A stretch of DNA of 64,000 bases, taken from NCBI RefSeq assembly GCF_900170035.1, contig NZ_LT828540.1:446960-510959 (forward strand). Direction: 5' to 3'. The stretch's first letter is position 1. Every line of letters starts with the position of its first letter. The stretch is from Desulfamplus magnetovallimortis. GTDB lineage: Bacteria; Desulfobacterota; Desulfobacteria; Desulfobacterales; Desulfobacteraceae. A model generated the notes under the pieces. The model was given only the letters and a program-made list of their open reading frames with translations, did not search any database and was not told the origin of the DNA. The position numbers and the translations under genes were made by a program. Positions 1 to 8,322 of this stretch are shown here, piece after piece.

Positions 1-122
1 TTAATATTTGAAGTATTTGGAAATTTTTTTAATAGAAGTATTTTTTGATGAATTTTCTCTCTATTGACTTTATCAATTCTCTTTAAGTCCTTAATTGCGC
101 TGCTTCTAATGTTAATCTTCAT
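1..122 (-). CDS. RelE/ParE-type toxin, N-terminal fragment (runs off window)
   Basis: Reading down from the ATG at 122-120 gives a basic N-terminus (MKINIRSSAIKDLKRID) of the kind that opens RelE/ParE ribonuclease or gyrase toxins. The gene is cut by the window edge after about 40 codons. Its start overlaps the last 11 bases of the small gene at 112-300, the usual coupling of an antitoxin-toxin pair with the antitoxin first. The family call rests on a short N-terminus and gene order; catalytic residues lie outside the window. Confidence 0.6.
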   Translation of the reverse strand, partial: MKINIRSSAIKDLKRIDKVNREKIHQKILLLKKFPNTSNI

Positions 123-300
123 TTTTAAGATACTCGTCAAAAGGGATGCTTTCATCGTCTCGTGTAGCCTTTAACAGCTCCAGATCTTTTGCCTCACTGC
201 CTATGACAATTTCTACACCATCTTCTTTGATATGATTCAATAACCATAAAATTTTTTCAAAAACAGCATCATTGGTAATTTTAAGGGTGACCGTTTCCAT
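112..300 (-). CDS. Small antitoxin-like protein
   Basis: A 62-residue acidic protein begins at the ATG at 300, preceded by TGAGG. A TTG at 315 would add five residues and has no better ribosome site. It contains no recognisable DNA-binding fold, but its size, acidic C-terminus (DEYLKNED) and 11-base overlap with a RelE/ParE-like reading frame fit the antitoxin of a type II module. In such modules the antitoxin neutralises the toxin and usually represses the operon. The role is inferred from context. Confidence 0.5.
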   Translation of the reverse strand: METVTLKITNDAVFEKILWLLNHIKEDGVEIVIGSEAKDLELLKATRDDESIPFDEYLKNED

Positions 301-461
301 AATTTTAAACCTCAATCTATATAATTTAGCACCTTACATCTTGATTCTTGATTCTTGCTCAAAAAACAAGAATTTGATGAGAGGTGCATGGGTTATGGGT
401 TTCCCGCGTTAGTAGTACAGCAATTTCCATTTTACCACATGTAAAAAAAGGTGATTATGTA

Positions 462-625
462 CTCAAAATTGACATTTTATTGCTTTTTTCCATTTATTGA
501 ATTTGTCTGAACCAGGATAAAAAAGATATTCAAGATAGAAAATCTTGCTTTATCCTGTTAATCTTGGGAATCCTGATTCAGACAGTATTGACAAGGCTCA
601 AGAGGTCATAGGCGTCGATTTTGAT
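462..625. repeat. RepB copy (MITE-like element)
   Basis: The gap 301-705 has no gene. It holds a copy of a dispersed element that starts CTCAAAATTGACA, ends TGTCGATTTTGA-like, and has an inner palindrome formed by TCTGAACCAGGAT and ATCCTGATTCAGA. About 174 bp copies lie at 11711-11884 and 56859-57031. This copy is shorter (about 164 bp) and its terminal repeats are more degraded. The rest of the gap is AT-rich and probably carries the promoter of the regulator at 706. Confidence 0.75.
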
Positions 626-705
626 TATGTAATAACTGCTGAAAAAGCAATATGATAGCGATTTTGATAATATAACATATTAATATTAAAAAGGATAATA
701 AAACC

Positions 706-3006
706 ATGACCATTCACATTCTTGTAGTTGATGACGACAGGTTGACCCGTACGATTTTATCCTCATATTTTTCAAAACCCCAGTATCAAGTTGATCTTGC
801 AGTTGACGGAAAAGATGCTTTGCAGAAAATAATTGATTCCAACAATACCACAGAACAGTACGATCTTGTAATTACAGACATTGAAATGCCGAACATGAAC
901 GGCATTGAACTGATGAACGAAATGAACCGTATGGATCTGATGCTGCCTGTCATGGCCATTACAGCAGCCACAGATGATAAAAATATTATTATAAATCTTT
1001 TAAGGCAAGGATGCTCTGAATATGTTCCCAAACCCATCAAAAAAGAGGATCTGCTTCAGAGGACACAGAAGATATTGAGTCAGAAAGCCTTGAAATCCTC
1101 CAAGAAAGAACTTGAAATTCACAAGGAAATTGATCAGATATTTATTCAGCATCCAACGGAAAAAATTGACCTCCAGATTCAGCGATTTCTGACTGTTCTT
1201 TTAAGCTTCATGAAAAGCGATTTTGCTGCATACGGCTCAGTTGACAGCCAGAATCACAACATCTCCCTCCAGACCGCAAGTTCCAGTAACTTCTCAACAG
1301 CTCTCCACAAAACACTTGGCTCATATACTTTAAAAAAGCTGGGTAAAAAATGCTTAGAAACCAGTTCCATTTTGATCAACAACAATATCAAGTCACCTGC
1401 CGAAGCCTTTATGCACCCTGTTCGCTTTGCTGCTGTGCCCATGTACCTCCAGAGCTACAACGCTTTTTTTATTGTTGCCTCATCGCACCGCCATGCTGCC
1501 TACTCCCATGAGGACAGCATAATTCTGAAGAGCATTGCAAATCATATCGCTCCAATTCTTGAAATCAAGTCACAGATGGATGAATCTGAATCACAGCGCC
1601 GTATTGTACAGGATCATCTTGAATATTCAAACAAGGAGCTAATGAAACTCAATGAGGAGCTGCAACTTGGTCAGCAGCTTGCCGAAAGCATTTTCAGCAA
1701 CATACTTGCTGATATGCCGGCAGCTTCAAATAACATTGACCTTTATATGAAGCCCATGGAAAAAGTTGGTGGTGATATCTTTCTCTCCACACCAGTATTC
1801 CATAACAGGCAATACATGATTCTCGGGGATTTTACAGGCCATGGACTGGCTGCTGCCATAGGAGCAGTTCCTGTTTTGAACATCTTCAGCAAAATAAGGG
1901 ACAACTCCCACTCCATCAGCGACATTGCCCGAGAAATCAATAGAGAGTTGAAAAAACTTCTGCCTACCGGACTCTTTCTATGTGCAGGACTGCTGGAAAT
2001 TGATTATGATGCAGATATTCTCCATGTGTGGCTTGGAGGTCTTCCTGATCTGCTGGTATTTGACAGCAACGGAAATCTTAAACACCGTGTAAACTCAAGG
2101 CATATTCCCATGGCAATTATCGGAGATGAGGCATTTGATGGCACCCTTGATATAATAGATATAAAAACCGGTGACTCATTCTACATTTTTTCTGATGGTA
2201 TAATTGAATCCCAGAACGATGATGAAGAGATGTTCGGCCAGGAGCGGGTTGAAAAAATCCTTGGCAGAACAATTGCTGCTTCAAATGAAAATCATCACAA
2301 AAGCTCTTCTGATACAAATCCCAATAATGAAGAGACAGATAAAACAGACGGCAAGGTTAATTGTATGGTGAATAACATTGCACCCCTTATAAGCACTTTT
2401 AATGATTTTTGTGGAAAAACACCTCCAGGTGACGATATAACTATTGCCGGAATATGCTATCTTCCCGAGAGAATAATTAAGCAGAAAAATAAAAGGATTA
2501 CGGAGTGGAAGCTTTCCTGGGAGATAGGAGTTGAACTGCTGAAACAGTCATCTTCCATATATACGGAGCTTCTGTCACTATGCATTGAACCCTATCCAGC
2601 ACTTCATGCAAGAAAAGAGGAGTTATTCCTGGTTCTTGTGGAGCTTTTCACAAATGCCTTTGAGCATGGTGTGCTTGCTCTGGATGCAACCCTTAAAAAA
2701 GATATTGCAACCATGGGGCAATATTTTATAAAGCGGGAAGAGGCCATAGCAAATCTTGAATCTGGATGGATCAACATTGAAATTGAACTTATTAAATATG
2801 ATGAAAAACGGGAACTTATAATCAATATTACAGATTGCGGCTCCGGTTTTGATTACAAAAACGAATGCTGCCTGGCTCTCTCTGATTTAGACGACGTAAC
2901 CCCCAGTGGACGGGGTCTTCCCCTTCTTAAAAGCATCTGTGACGACATTACCTTCATGGGAAGGGGTAACAAGGTAAGGGCAGTCTATTCCTGGGATAAT
3001 GATTGA
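706..3006 (+). CDS. Receiver / SpoIIE-type PP2C phosphatase / HATPase regulator (RsbU-like)
   Basis: This 766-residue protein combines three signalling modules. Residues 1-120 form a CheY-like receiver with acidic pocket D9-D11, phosphoacceptor D58 and K109. A GAF-like segment (about 160-290) and a short coiled coil (about 295-330) follow. Residues about 345-600 are a SpoIIE/RsbU PP2C phosphatase with metal motifs GGDIF, GDFTGHG and GDDIT. The C-terminus (about 630-766) is an anti-sigma-factor-like HATPase with N box ELFTNAFEHG and glycine boxes DCGSGFD and GRGLP. Such proteins usually control partner switching by dephosphorylating an anti-anti-sigma factor. No such partner is visible nearby. 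AAAAGGATAA precedes the start. A fragment of a paralogue lies at 4916-5070. Confidence 0.9.
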   Translation: MTIHILVVDDDRLTRTILSSYFSKPQYQVDLAVDGKDALQKIIDSNNTTEQYDLVITDIEMPNMNGIELMNEMNRMDLMLPVMAITAATDDKNIIINLLRQGCSEYVPKPIKKEDLLQRTQKILSQKALKSSKKELEIHKEIDQIFIQHPTEKIDLQIQRFLTVLLSFMKSDFAAYGSVDSQNHNISLQTASSSNFSTALHKTLGSYTLKKLGKKCLETSSILINNNIKSPAEAFMHPVRFAAVPMYLQSYNAFFIVASSHRHAAYSHEDSIILKSIANHIAPILEIKSQMDESESQRRIVQDHLEYSNKELMKLNEELQLGQQLAESIFSNILADMPAASNNIDLYMKPMEKVGGDIFLSTPVFHNRQYMILGDFTGHGLAAAIGAVPVLNIFSKIRDNSHSISDIAREINRELKKLLPTGLFLCAGLLEIDYDADILHVWLGGLPDLLVFDSNGNLKHRVNSRHIPMAIIGDEAFDGTLDIIDIKTGDSFYIFSDGIIESQNDDEEMFGQERVEKILGRTIAASNENHHKSSSDTNPNNEETDKTDGKVNCMVNNIAPLISTFNDFCGKTPPGDDITIAGICYLPERIIKQKNKRITEWKLSWEIGVELLKQSSSIYTELLSLCIEPYPALHARKEELFLVLVELFTNAFEHGVLALDATLKKDIATMGQYFIKREEAIANLESGWINIEIELIKYDEKRELIINITDCGSGFDYKNECCLALSDLDDVTPSGRGLPLLKSICDDITFMGRGNKVRAVYSWDND

Positions 3007-3072
3007 CTATGTTGGTTAAGCCTTTACGAATTTGATTTTAAGATTTTAATACTACATTTGTACTTTTCTAAA

Positions 3073-3235
3073 TAACGTACATGGCTGATGACCGCCACAA
3101 TCGAAGGGATGAAAGTCTTTATGAAAACAGCCATTTGTGGGGACTTTCATATAACGTACATGGCGGATGTCCGCCACAATCGAAGAAATGAAAGTCGTTT
3201 TAAAAACAGCTATTTATTGAGACTTTCATATAAAA
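3073..3235. repeat. RepC palindromic array, two units
   Basis: Two head-to-tail units of a roughly 85-bp element fill the gap after the regulator. Each has a GTACATGGC(T/G)GATG-type palindromic core and a flanking pair GAAAGTC...GACTTTC that can fold. Related arrays are at 22591-22845, 50819-50987 and 57915-58246. Confidence 0.8.
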
Positions 3236-3281
3236 GCATTATGTACCTGTCCCCATTTCCCTGTCCCCATTTCTCCCATTT

Positions 3282-3956
3282 CTACAACAATGCTTCTCCC
3301 TGCATGATTTCAGCAAATTCAGAATTTTTTGCTGCAAATTTCTTCATTACGTTTAACTGCCGTCTCAATAGGGAGCCTTCGGCATGATTCAAATCCAGAT
3401 CGCTGATCACCTCATGCTCAAACCGATGGAGCTTCTCCGCAACCGGTTTCATCATGGTGCGGCGATCCCACAGAATATAACCGAAAAGGGCAACGATCAA
3501 TGCGATAAGTGAGGTGAACAGAACCAACATGGTCGCATTGATGTCGGCTTGCCTTGCACTTAAGTCATCCATTCTTTTGCCAATGGCTTCAAGCCCTGTT
3601 TTCATCTCCGCTCTCAACGCTTCCTGACTCGATTTCATCTCCGCTCTCAAATCAGATATCCTAACTGAAAGTGCTTCCTGTCCAGACTTCATTTCTGATC
3701 GCAGCGCCTCCTGTCCCGACTTCATCTCTGATCGCAGCGCCTCCTGTCCCGACTTCATCTCTGATCGCAACGCCTCCTGTCCCGACTTCATCTCTGATCG
3801 CAACGCCTCCTGTCCCACCTCCAGACGCATCAGTTTATCCGTAATTTCACGATCCGTTATCCGTTGCGCTATCTCCACGGCATACAGCTTGACCGGTATC
3901 CCCACCTGAATTATCAGCCATAAACCCATTGTCCATATTAATACGCTAAATTTCAT
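3282..3956 (-). CDS. Membrane-anchored coiled-coil protein with 11-residue tandem repeats
   Basis: A 224-residue protein begins with a hydrophobic signal-like segment (about 6-26). It then carries about five copies of an 11-residue coiled-coil repeat (GQEALRSEMKS) encoded by near-identical 33-bp units at about 3660-3820. A transmembrane helix (about 145-165, ending GYILWDRRT) and a C-terminal helical tail follow. I recognise no enzymatic domain. The DNA repeats are almost identical, so copy number probably varies between strains. It sits convergent to the regulator at 706 and next to another repeat-coiled-coil protein at 4104-4748. Function unknown. Confidence 0.75.
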   Translation of the reverse strand: MKFSVLIWTMGLWLIIQVGIPVKLYAVEIAQRITDREITDKLMRLEVGQEALRSEMKSGQEALRSEMKSGQEALRSEMKSGQEALRSEMKSGQEALSVRISDLRAEMKSSQEALRAEMKTGLEAIGKRMDDLSARQADINATMLVLFTSLIALIVALFGYILWDRRTMMKPVAEKLHRFEHEVISDLDLNHAEGSLLRRQLNVMKKFAAKNSEFAEIMQGEALL

Positions 3957-4103
3957 CTCACTCTCCTCCGTCGTTTTTTTCTCTCACAACATGAGTATAA
4001 CCATCAAGGGGTAAAAGGGCAATCACAAAACAAAACGGAGATGGCACATGCATTATGTATCTCTCCCCTTTTTCCTTTCAAAAAATAAAATTCCAACCCC
4101 ACT

Positions 4104-4748
4104 TCACCAAACTCTGGGATTAAACCCTTCCGGCCTGCTGATATCCACACCTTCACCGTTCTGGTACAACACATAAAAACCCTTGCTGTGGGCATAAGTT
4201 TTTACACTTTCACTCATTACCATCGCGGCCACACATCCCAGAGCCTTATGGTTTTTATAAAGCGGCAAAAGACGCTTGAGTTTTTCCATCCTGATTACAT
4301 GTTCGTCCACATGCTCTCTTGCCAGTTTACTTTTACACTCTACGGCAATGAGGGTGTTGTCATTTACCACCAGAAGGTCAATTTCAATCCCTTCCCCATT
4401 ACGACGGGCTTCAACTCCAGGGTAAACTTCATGCACCTTAATACCCATGCTCTGAAACAACTTCACAACAGCAGGTGACACCATATTCTCCACAAACTCT
4501 CCAAGACGGTTGCCCAAAGCACCAAGGTTTTTAGAAAGATTCTTGATGATGCGATCTGTCTCCTGAATTTTCCTATCTGTCTCCTGAAACTTCCTATCTG
4601 TCTCCTGAAACTTCCGATCTGTCTCCTTGGACCTTCGTTCTGCCTCTTGAGACTGCTCTTTAATAAGGCGGTCTGTCTCTTTATACAAATCTTTTATTTC
4701 CTGAAAAAAATTCAGAATATTATCCGGTGACAAAGCCTGTTCCATCAC
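4104..4748 (-). CDS. DUF3782-like coiled-coil protein with PD-(D/E)XK nuclease-like domain
   Basis: This 214-residue protein has an N-terminal coiled coil (about 15-70) built from a seven-residue repeat (QETDRKF, about five copies; 21-bp DNA repeats at about 4550-4690). Residues about 85-200 carry signs of a restriction-endonuclease-like fold: GIEIDLLVVND followed by IAVECKSKL, matching the D...ExK pattern. Proteins of this architecture are widespread orphan genes in bacteria with many repeats. Whether it cuts DNA is unknown. Its neighbour at 3282 shares the repeat-coiled-coil style but not the nuclease domain. Confidence 0.7.
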   Translation of the reverse strand: MMEQALSPDNILNFFQEIKDLYKETDRLIKEQSQEAERRSKETDRKFQETDRKFQETDRKIQETDRIIKNLSKNLGALGNRLGEFVENMVSPAVVKLFQSMGIKVHEVYPGVEARRNGEGIEIDLLVVNDNTLIAVECKSKLAREHVDEHVIRMEKLKRLLPLYKNHKALGCVAAMVMSESVKTYAHSKGFYVLYQNGEGVDISRPEGFNPRVW

Positions 4749-4915
4749 TTATCCTCCCTCTGCTTCCTGTTATTTCTCCTCTACATAGTTTTATTTTAGT
4801 ATAACCACTGAAGCGATAGATGACAATCACAAAATAAAAACGCGGACGGCTCATGCATTATGTACCTGTCCCCACTTTACTTACTTAAACACTTTACTTA
4901 AACACTTTACTTAAA

Positions 4916-5070
4916 GAGAGTTATTTCTTGTTCTTGTGGAATATTTCACAAATGCCTTTGAGCATGGTGTTATTGCCCTTGATGCAACCTTTAAAAAAGA
5001 TATTGCAACCATGGGTGAGTATTTCATAAAGCGGAAAGAGGGTTATGAGGGAAAACCCGAATATTTATGA
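4916..5070 (+). pseudogene. Remnant of HATPase domain, partial copy of the 706-3006 gene
   Basis: The bases from 4916 closely match the segment at about 2616-2760 of the regulator gene. Read in frame they give about 49 residues including the ATPase N box (EYFTNAFEHG) before a TGA at 5068-5070. No start codon or upstream part is present. It is what is left of a second regulator copy that once stood just before the pseudo-receiver gene at 5176. The rest of the gap 4749-5175 holds a three-fold repeat of a 14-bp ACTTAAACACTTT-type unit (about 4878-4915) and the motif GCATTATGTACCTGTCCCC. Confidence 0.8.
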
Positions 5071-5175
5071 GCATATTCTTGACAAAATTTATTTACACCA
5101 TTAGAATTATAAGTCATTGTTAATTTAATAATTGCTCCAGCAATGTAGAACCCTTCACAAATAAAAGAGATACAA

Positions 5176-6168
5176 ATGACATACAAACTTCTGCTCATTG
5201 ACAATGACGCACCTGCATTGATGACTCCCCTTTTCAAATCATTTTACCAGAATATGGATTATGGTTTTGATACCAGAACCCATGTGACAGATATATCATG
5301 GGATCTTGTGGATCGGGCTGACATTATCCTTCTGGGCTACTCATTTTCTGACAACCACCTTGGAGTTGAGTTTCTTCGTGAACTCAGGCAAAAACGTCCG
5401 GGTCTCAGGATTCCTGTGGTGCTTCTAAGTGCCCCCAACGATATCAGGAACTCAGAATGGCAGGAGTGCCTGGAGCTTGGTGTCAACGACTTTATCTGTA
5501 AAACAACACCACCGGAAATTGTGAAACGAAAACTTGACTCCATTCTTGAGGGTGAATCCTACAGGAAACTTAGCGAAGAACTAAAGGAAAAATTGTCCTT
5601 TGAAGAGTCAAGATCCCCCATTGAAGAACTTGATTTCCGTGCAATTTCAGCATTGATACCAGATGCCAGGGAATGGGCATACACATTCAGGATAATACTC
5701 AAGGAAGGCCCCTTGCACCGGCGTCAGGCCAATGGTTTTTTTCTGGCCGTCCTTAACAGATTTCTTGTAAATATTTCACAACAGACAGGCAAAAAGATTA
5801 CCCCCTACCCCTTTGATACAGTGAACGGGCAACTTCAGGAATCTTCATCCCCGGCAGCTTCTCCTGGCCATGAATTTTCCGAAAAAGGCAACCAGGAAAG
5901 GATATCTTCAGGGAATCTGCGTAACTTAAAAGAAGAAAGCTCAATGCAGGGCACCATTTCAAAACAAGTAATAAATAATGGTCGTTCTGTTCCATTGGGA
6001 ATTCCTGCCAGACTTATGACAGAGATGTTTGACAATAATCGCACAAAAATTGCAGATTTTTCAAAAAACATGTTAACAGGTCCTCCCCATGATGTCTTCA
6101 TGAACCTTCTGCTTCTTCATGTTCTTGAAGCTTTTAGGGATATTATAGGCACGGGAGAAACCCCGTGA
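5176..6168 (+). CDS. Pseudo-receiver response-regulator-like protein
   Basis: The first 125 or so of 330 residues form a CheY-like fold with pocket residues D9 and D11 and the conserved lysine (K109, FICKTTPPE). Alignment with the receiver of the 706 gene puts Gly54 where the phosphoacceptor Asp should be, so it probably cannot be phosphorylated in the usual way. The remainder (130-330) is helical with no domain I recognise. The stop overlaps the GTG start of the next gene (GTGA at 6165-6168), so the two are translationally coupled. This suggests a phosphorylation-independent adaptor, which is inference. Confidence 0.75.
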   Translation: MTYKLLLIDNDAPALMTPLFKSFYQNMDYGFDTRTHVTDISWDLVDRADIILLGYSFSDNHLGVEFLRELRQKRPGLRIPVVLLSAPNDIRNSEWQECLELGVNDFICKTTPPEIVKRKLDSILEGESYRKLSEELKEKLSFEESRSPIEELDFRAISALIPDAREWAYTFRIILKEGPLHRRQANGFFLAVLNRFLVNISQQTGKKITPYPFDTVNGQLQESSSPAASPGHEFSEKGNQERISSGNLRNLKEESSMQGTISKQVINNGRSVPLGIPARLMTEMFDNNRTKIADFSKNMLTGPPHDVFMNLLLLHVLEAFRDIIGTGETP

Positions 6169-6833
6169 AACACTCAGCTACTGATCTTGATCCCAGGGTA
6201 ATATTGCGAACCATTGAGTCAGCCATATCGGAACTCGGGACATTCAGCACTGCTCTTATACTTCAGGATACTGTGAGCAAAATCACAGGTGATTCAGAAG
6301 CTTTTGACCTTGCTGAGACTCTCTCTGAAACATTTCCCATGTACGGTGAACTCATTGCAACAGGAAATGACCCTGACGATATAAAAAATTTCATAAAGGA
6401 AAATACAAAATATCTGGCTGAAACCCTCAAAGGTTTTACATCCATTGTGGTTGTTGGCATTGAGGCTGTGATCCTTGATCAACTTGCCAGACATCTGCCG
6501 GATTCCATTATTTATATTGTACCCCATACCGGAAACATGGATGCTGAAAGGGTACTTTCCAATTTTCCTGCAAATGTCCGCTTGATTGACCTTCGGGATC
6601 TTATGCCCCTTGGTGGTGTCAGAAGTGTTCTGATATCATACATATTCTGCCCAATGGGTGACGACTCTTTTGTATATCCGGTCACCTTCAGGGCAGTTGG
6701 TCCTGATATCAGAAGTGCCTATAACCAAATTATCGGCCTCAATATGCTTTCCGGCTACCAGCGTTACCTTTCAGATATGGCACCCCTCTACTCCACAAGC
6801 CGATTTTTCACGACCCAATTCAGGATGGTATAA
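6165..6833 (+). CDS. Conserved protein of unknown function in regulator-permease operon
   Basis: A 222-residue soluble protein starts with GTG at 6165 inside the stop codon of the pseudo-receiver gene. Its centre (about 90-150) has alternating hydrophobic strands and loops (SIVVVGIEAVILDQLARHL; VRLIDLRDLM) resembling a Rossmann-type alpha/beta fold, but no nucleotide-binding motif is evident. No family is recognised. Tight linkage to the pseudo-receiver upstream and the permease four bases downstream suggests a joint role, perhaps controlling transport. Confidence 0.6.
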   Translation: MKHSATDLDPRVILRTIESAISELGTFSTALILQDTVSKITGDSEAFDLAETLSETFPMYGELIATGNDPDDIKNFIKENTKYLAETLKGFTSIVVVGIEAVILDQLARHLPDSIIYIVPHTGNMDAERVLSNFPANVRLIDLRDLMPLGGVRSVLISYIFCPMGDDSFVYPVTFRAVGPDIRSAYNQIIGLNMLSGYQRYLSDMAPLYSTSRFFTTQFRMV

Positions 6834-6836
6834 AAA

Positions 6837-8159
6837 ATGACCAGTATTGCCCTGATTATTGTAATGATGCTCACCCTGCTCCTTCAGGCCATCATTCCCA
6901 CAAGAAAAATGCTCATTATCTTCTGCGGTGCAACCGTTACCATAACAATTGCAGCAGTGCTGGACAACCAGAGCATCATTTCCATATACAACGGTGTTCC
7001 CTGGGATGTGCTTGTGATTCTACTGGGGCTTGGTATTTTTTCAACCCTTTTTGCCAGAAGCCGGATCTTCAGCTACCTTGCGGTATGGTGTTCCGGTGCC
7101 AGCAAAGGGGATTCACTTCTTATTCTTGCCATGTTTTCAGCCATCATGTTTTTTCTCTCATGCACTCTGAACAATCTGACAGCATTACTTCTGGTGCTGC
7201 CGGTGCTGCTGACAATTTTAAAGGCCCTTGGTGTCACACAGGATTTTATCGGTCTATGCTTTTCACTTCTTATTGTTGCCTGCAACCTTGGCGGTGCTGC
7301 AACCCCAATAGGTGATTTTCCTGCCATCCTTCTTATGGGAACAGGAAGCATCTCATTTCTCAGATATCTTGCCCTGGCCTTTCCAATGTGTCTTCTTATT
7401 TTTGGTATCATTTTATCTGTTGCGGTCTATTACCACAAAAAAAAAGTCAAAGAGAACACCTCTCTTCTGGAGCGCTCCCTTGCCCTGACATCAATGGCAA
7501 AGTTATACAGAAACATTGCCATTGATAAAACCATACTATATCCCGGAATTGCAGTCTTTTGCCTAATGTTCGGCCTGTGGATTGCTGCTGCGGAGATCGG
7601 TTTAAGTCCAGGAGTAATATGTTTTACAGGTGTTGGTATCTACATGATCATTAAAAACGAGGCTGCCGAGGAGATCATCAGACATCATGTTGATTTTGAA
7701 TCCATTCTGTTTCTCACAGCCCTTTTTCTTATGGTATCCTGCATGGCCGGCTCCGGCCTTCTTGATCAGGTTGCAGCTTTACTTTCCGACTCTTTCAAAG
7801 ATACCCGTATGCTTATATGCGCCCTAATGATCTGCTGCGGCATATCAACAGCCATATTTTCAGCAGGCCCCAGTATGGCAACCATGCTGCCCATTGCAAA
7901 GCAGATAATTTTAAGGGGAGATGTGGCAGGGGATACTGTTTATGTTGGCCTTGCACTATCTGTGTGTGCAGGCTCAAGCTTTCTTTTGACTGCTGCAACA
8001 GCAGGGCCTCTGGCACAATCCATGGTTGAAAAATCTGGATTAAAGACTCGGGAAGGCTCCCCTGCAATATTTAACTTTATGACATTCATTCCATTTGGAA
8101 TTGTATCTTTTACTATCATTCAACTTTGCGGCCTTGCATTTGTTCTGGCAAGGATATAA
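6837..8159 (+). CDS. ArsB/NhaD/CitMHS-type ion transporter superfamily permease
   Basis: A 440-residue polytopic protein with about 11-12 hydrophobic segments. The pattern of the ion-transporter superfamily (ArsB, NhaD, CitMHS) is visible: a re-entrant polar motif in the first half (NNLTALLLVLP, then NLGGAATPIGDFPAI) and a related one in the second half (SAGPSMATMLPI, GSSFLLTAATAGPLA). This family moves arsenite, sodium/protons or carboxylates. The residues here do not tell me the substrate. Start ATG at 6837 follows AGGATGG, four bases after the preceding stop. Confidence 0.75.
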   Translation: MTSIALIIVMMLTLLLQAIIPTRKMLIIFCGATVTITIAAVLDNQSIISIYNGVPWDVLVILLGLGIFSTLFARSRIFSYLAVWCSGASKGDSLLILAMFSAIMFFLSCTLNNLTALLLVLPVLLTILKALGVTQDFIGLCFSLLIVACNLGGAATPIGDFPAILLMGTGSISFLRYLALAFPMCLLIFGIILSVAVYYHKKKVKENTSLLERSLALTSMAKLYRNIAIDKTILYPGIAVFCLMFGLWIAAAEIGLSPGVICFTGVGIYMIIKNEAAEEIIRHHVDFESILFLTALFLMVSCMAGSGLLDQVAALLSDSFKDTRMLICALMICCGISTAIFSAGPSMATMLPIAKQIILRGDVAGDTVYVGLALSVCAGSSFLLTAATAGPLAQSMVEKSGLKTREGSPAIFNFMTFIPFGIVSFTIIQLCGLAFVLARI

Positions 8160-8174
8160 AAATAGTCATTTTCA

Positions 8175-8280
8175 GGCATCTTCCATTTCCCAGTTTACAC
8201 TTTCCCGAACAGAATGCCCGTTTTTCGGGGATACTGTTCCGGAAAGTGTAAAGTACTTTCTGTATGATATGAAGGATGCC
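8175..8280. repeat. RepD copy, 106-bp MITE-like element
   Basis: Runs from GGCATCTTCCATTT to ATATGAAGGATGCC (terminal inverted repeats). It has an inner inverted pair TTTACACTTTCC / GGAAAGTGTAAA. Copies of the same 106-bp length are at 26482-26587 and 56680-56785. It separates the permease from the aquaporin and probably contributes only an untranslated leader to the latter. Confidence 0.8.
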
Positions 8281-8322
8281 CATTTTTACGGTAAAAAATT
8301 GAAAAATAAAGGAGACCAGGAA

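Noticed and set aside
3088-3387. 99-codon plus-strand frame
   Set aside because: Encoded by two RepC units running into the antisense of the coiled-coil gene.
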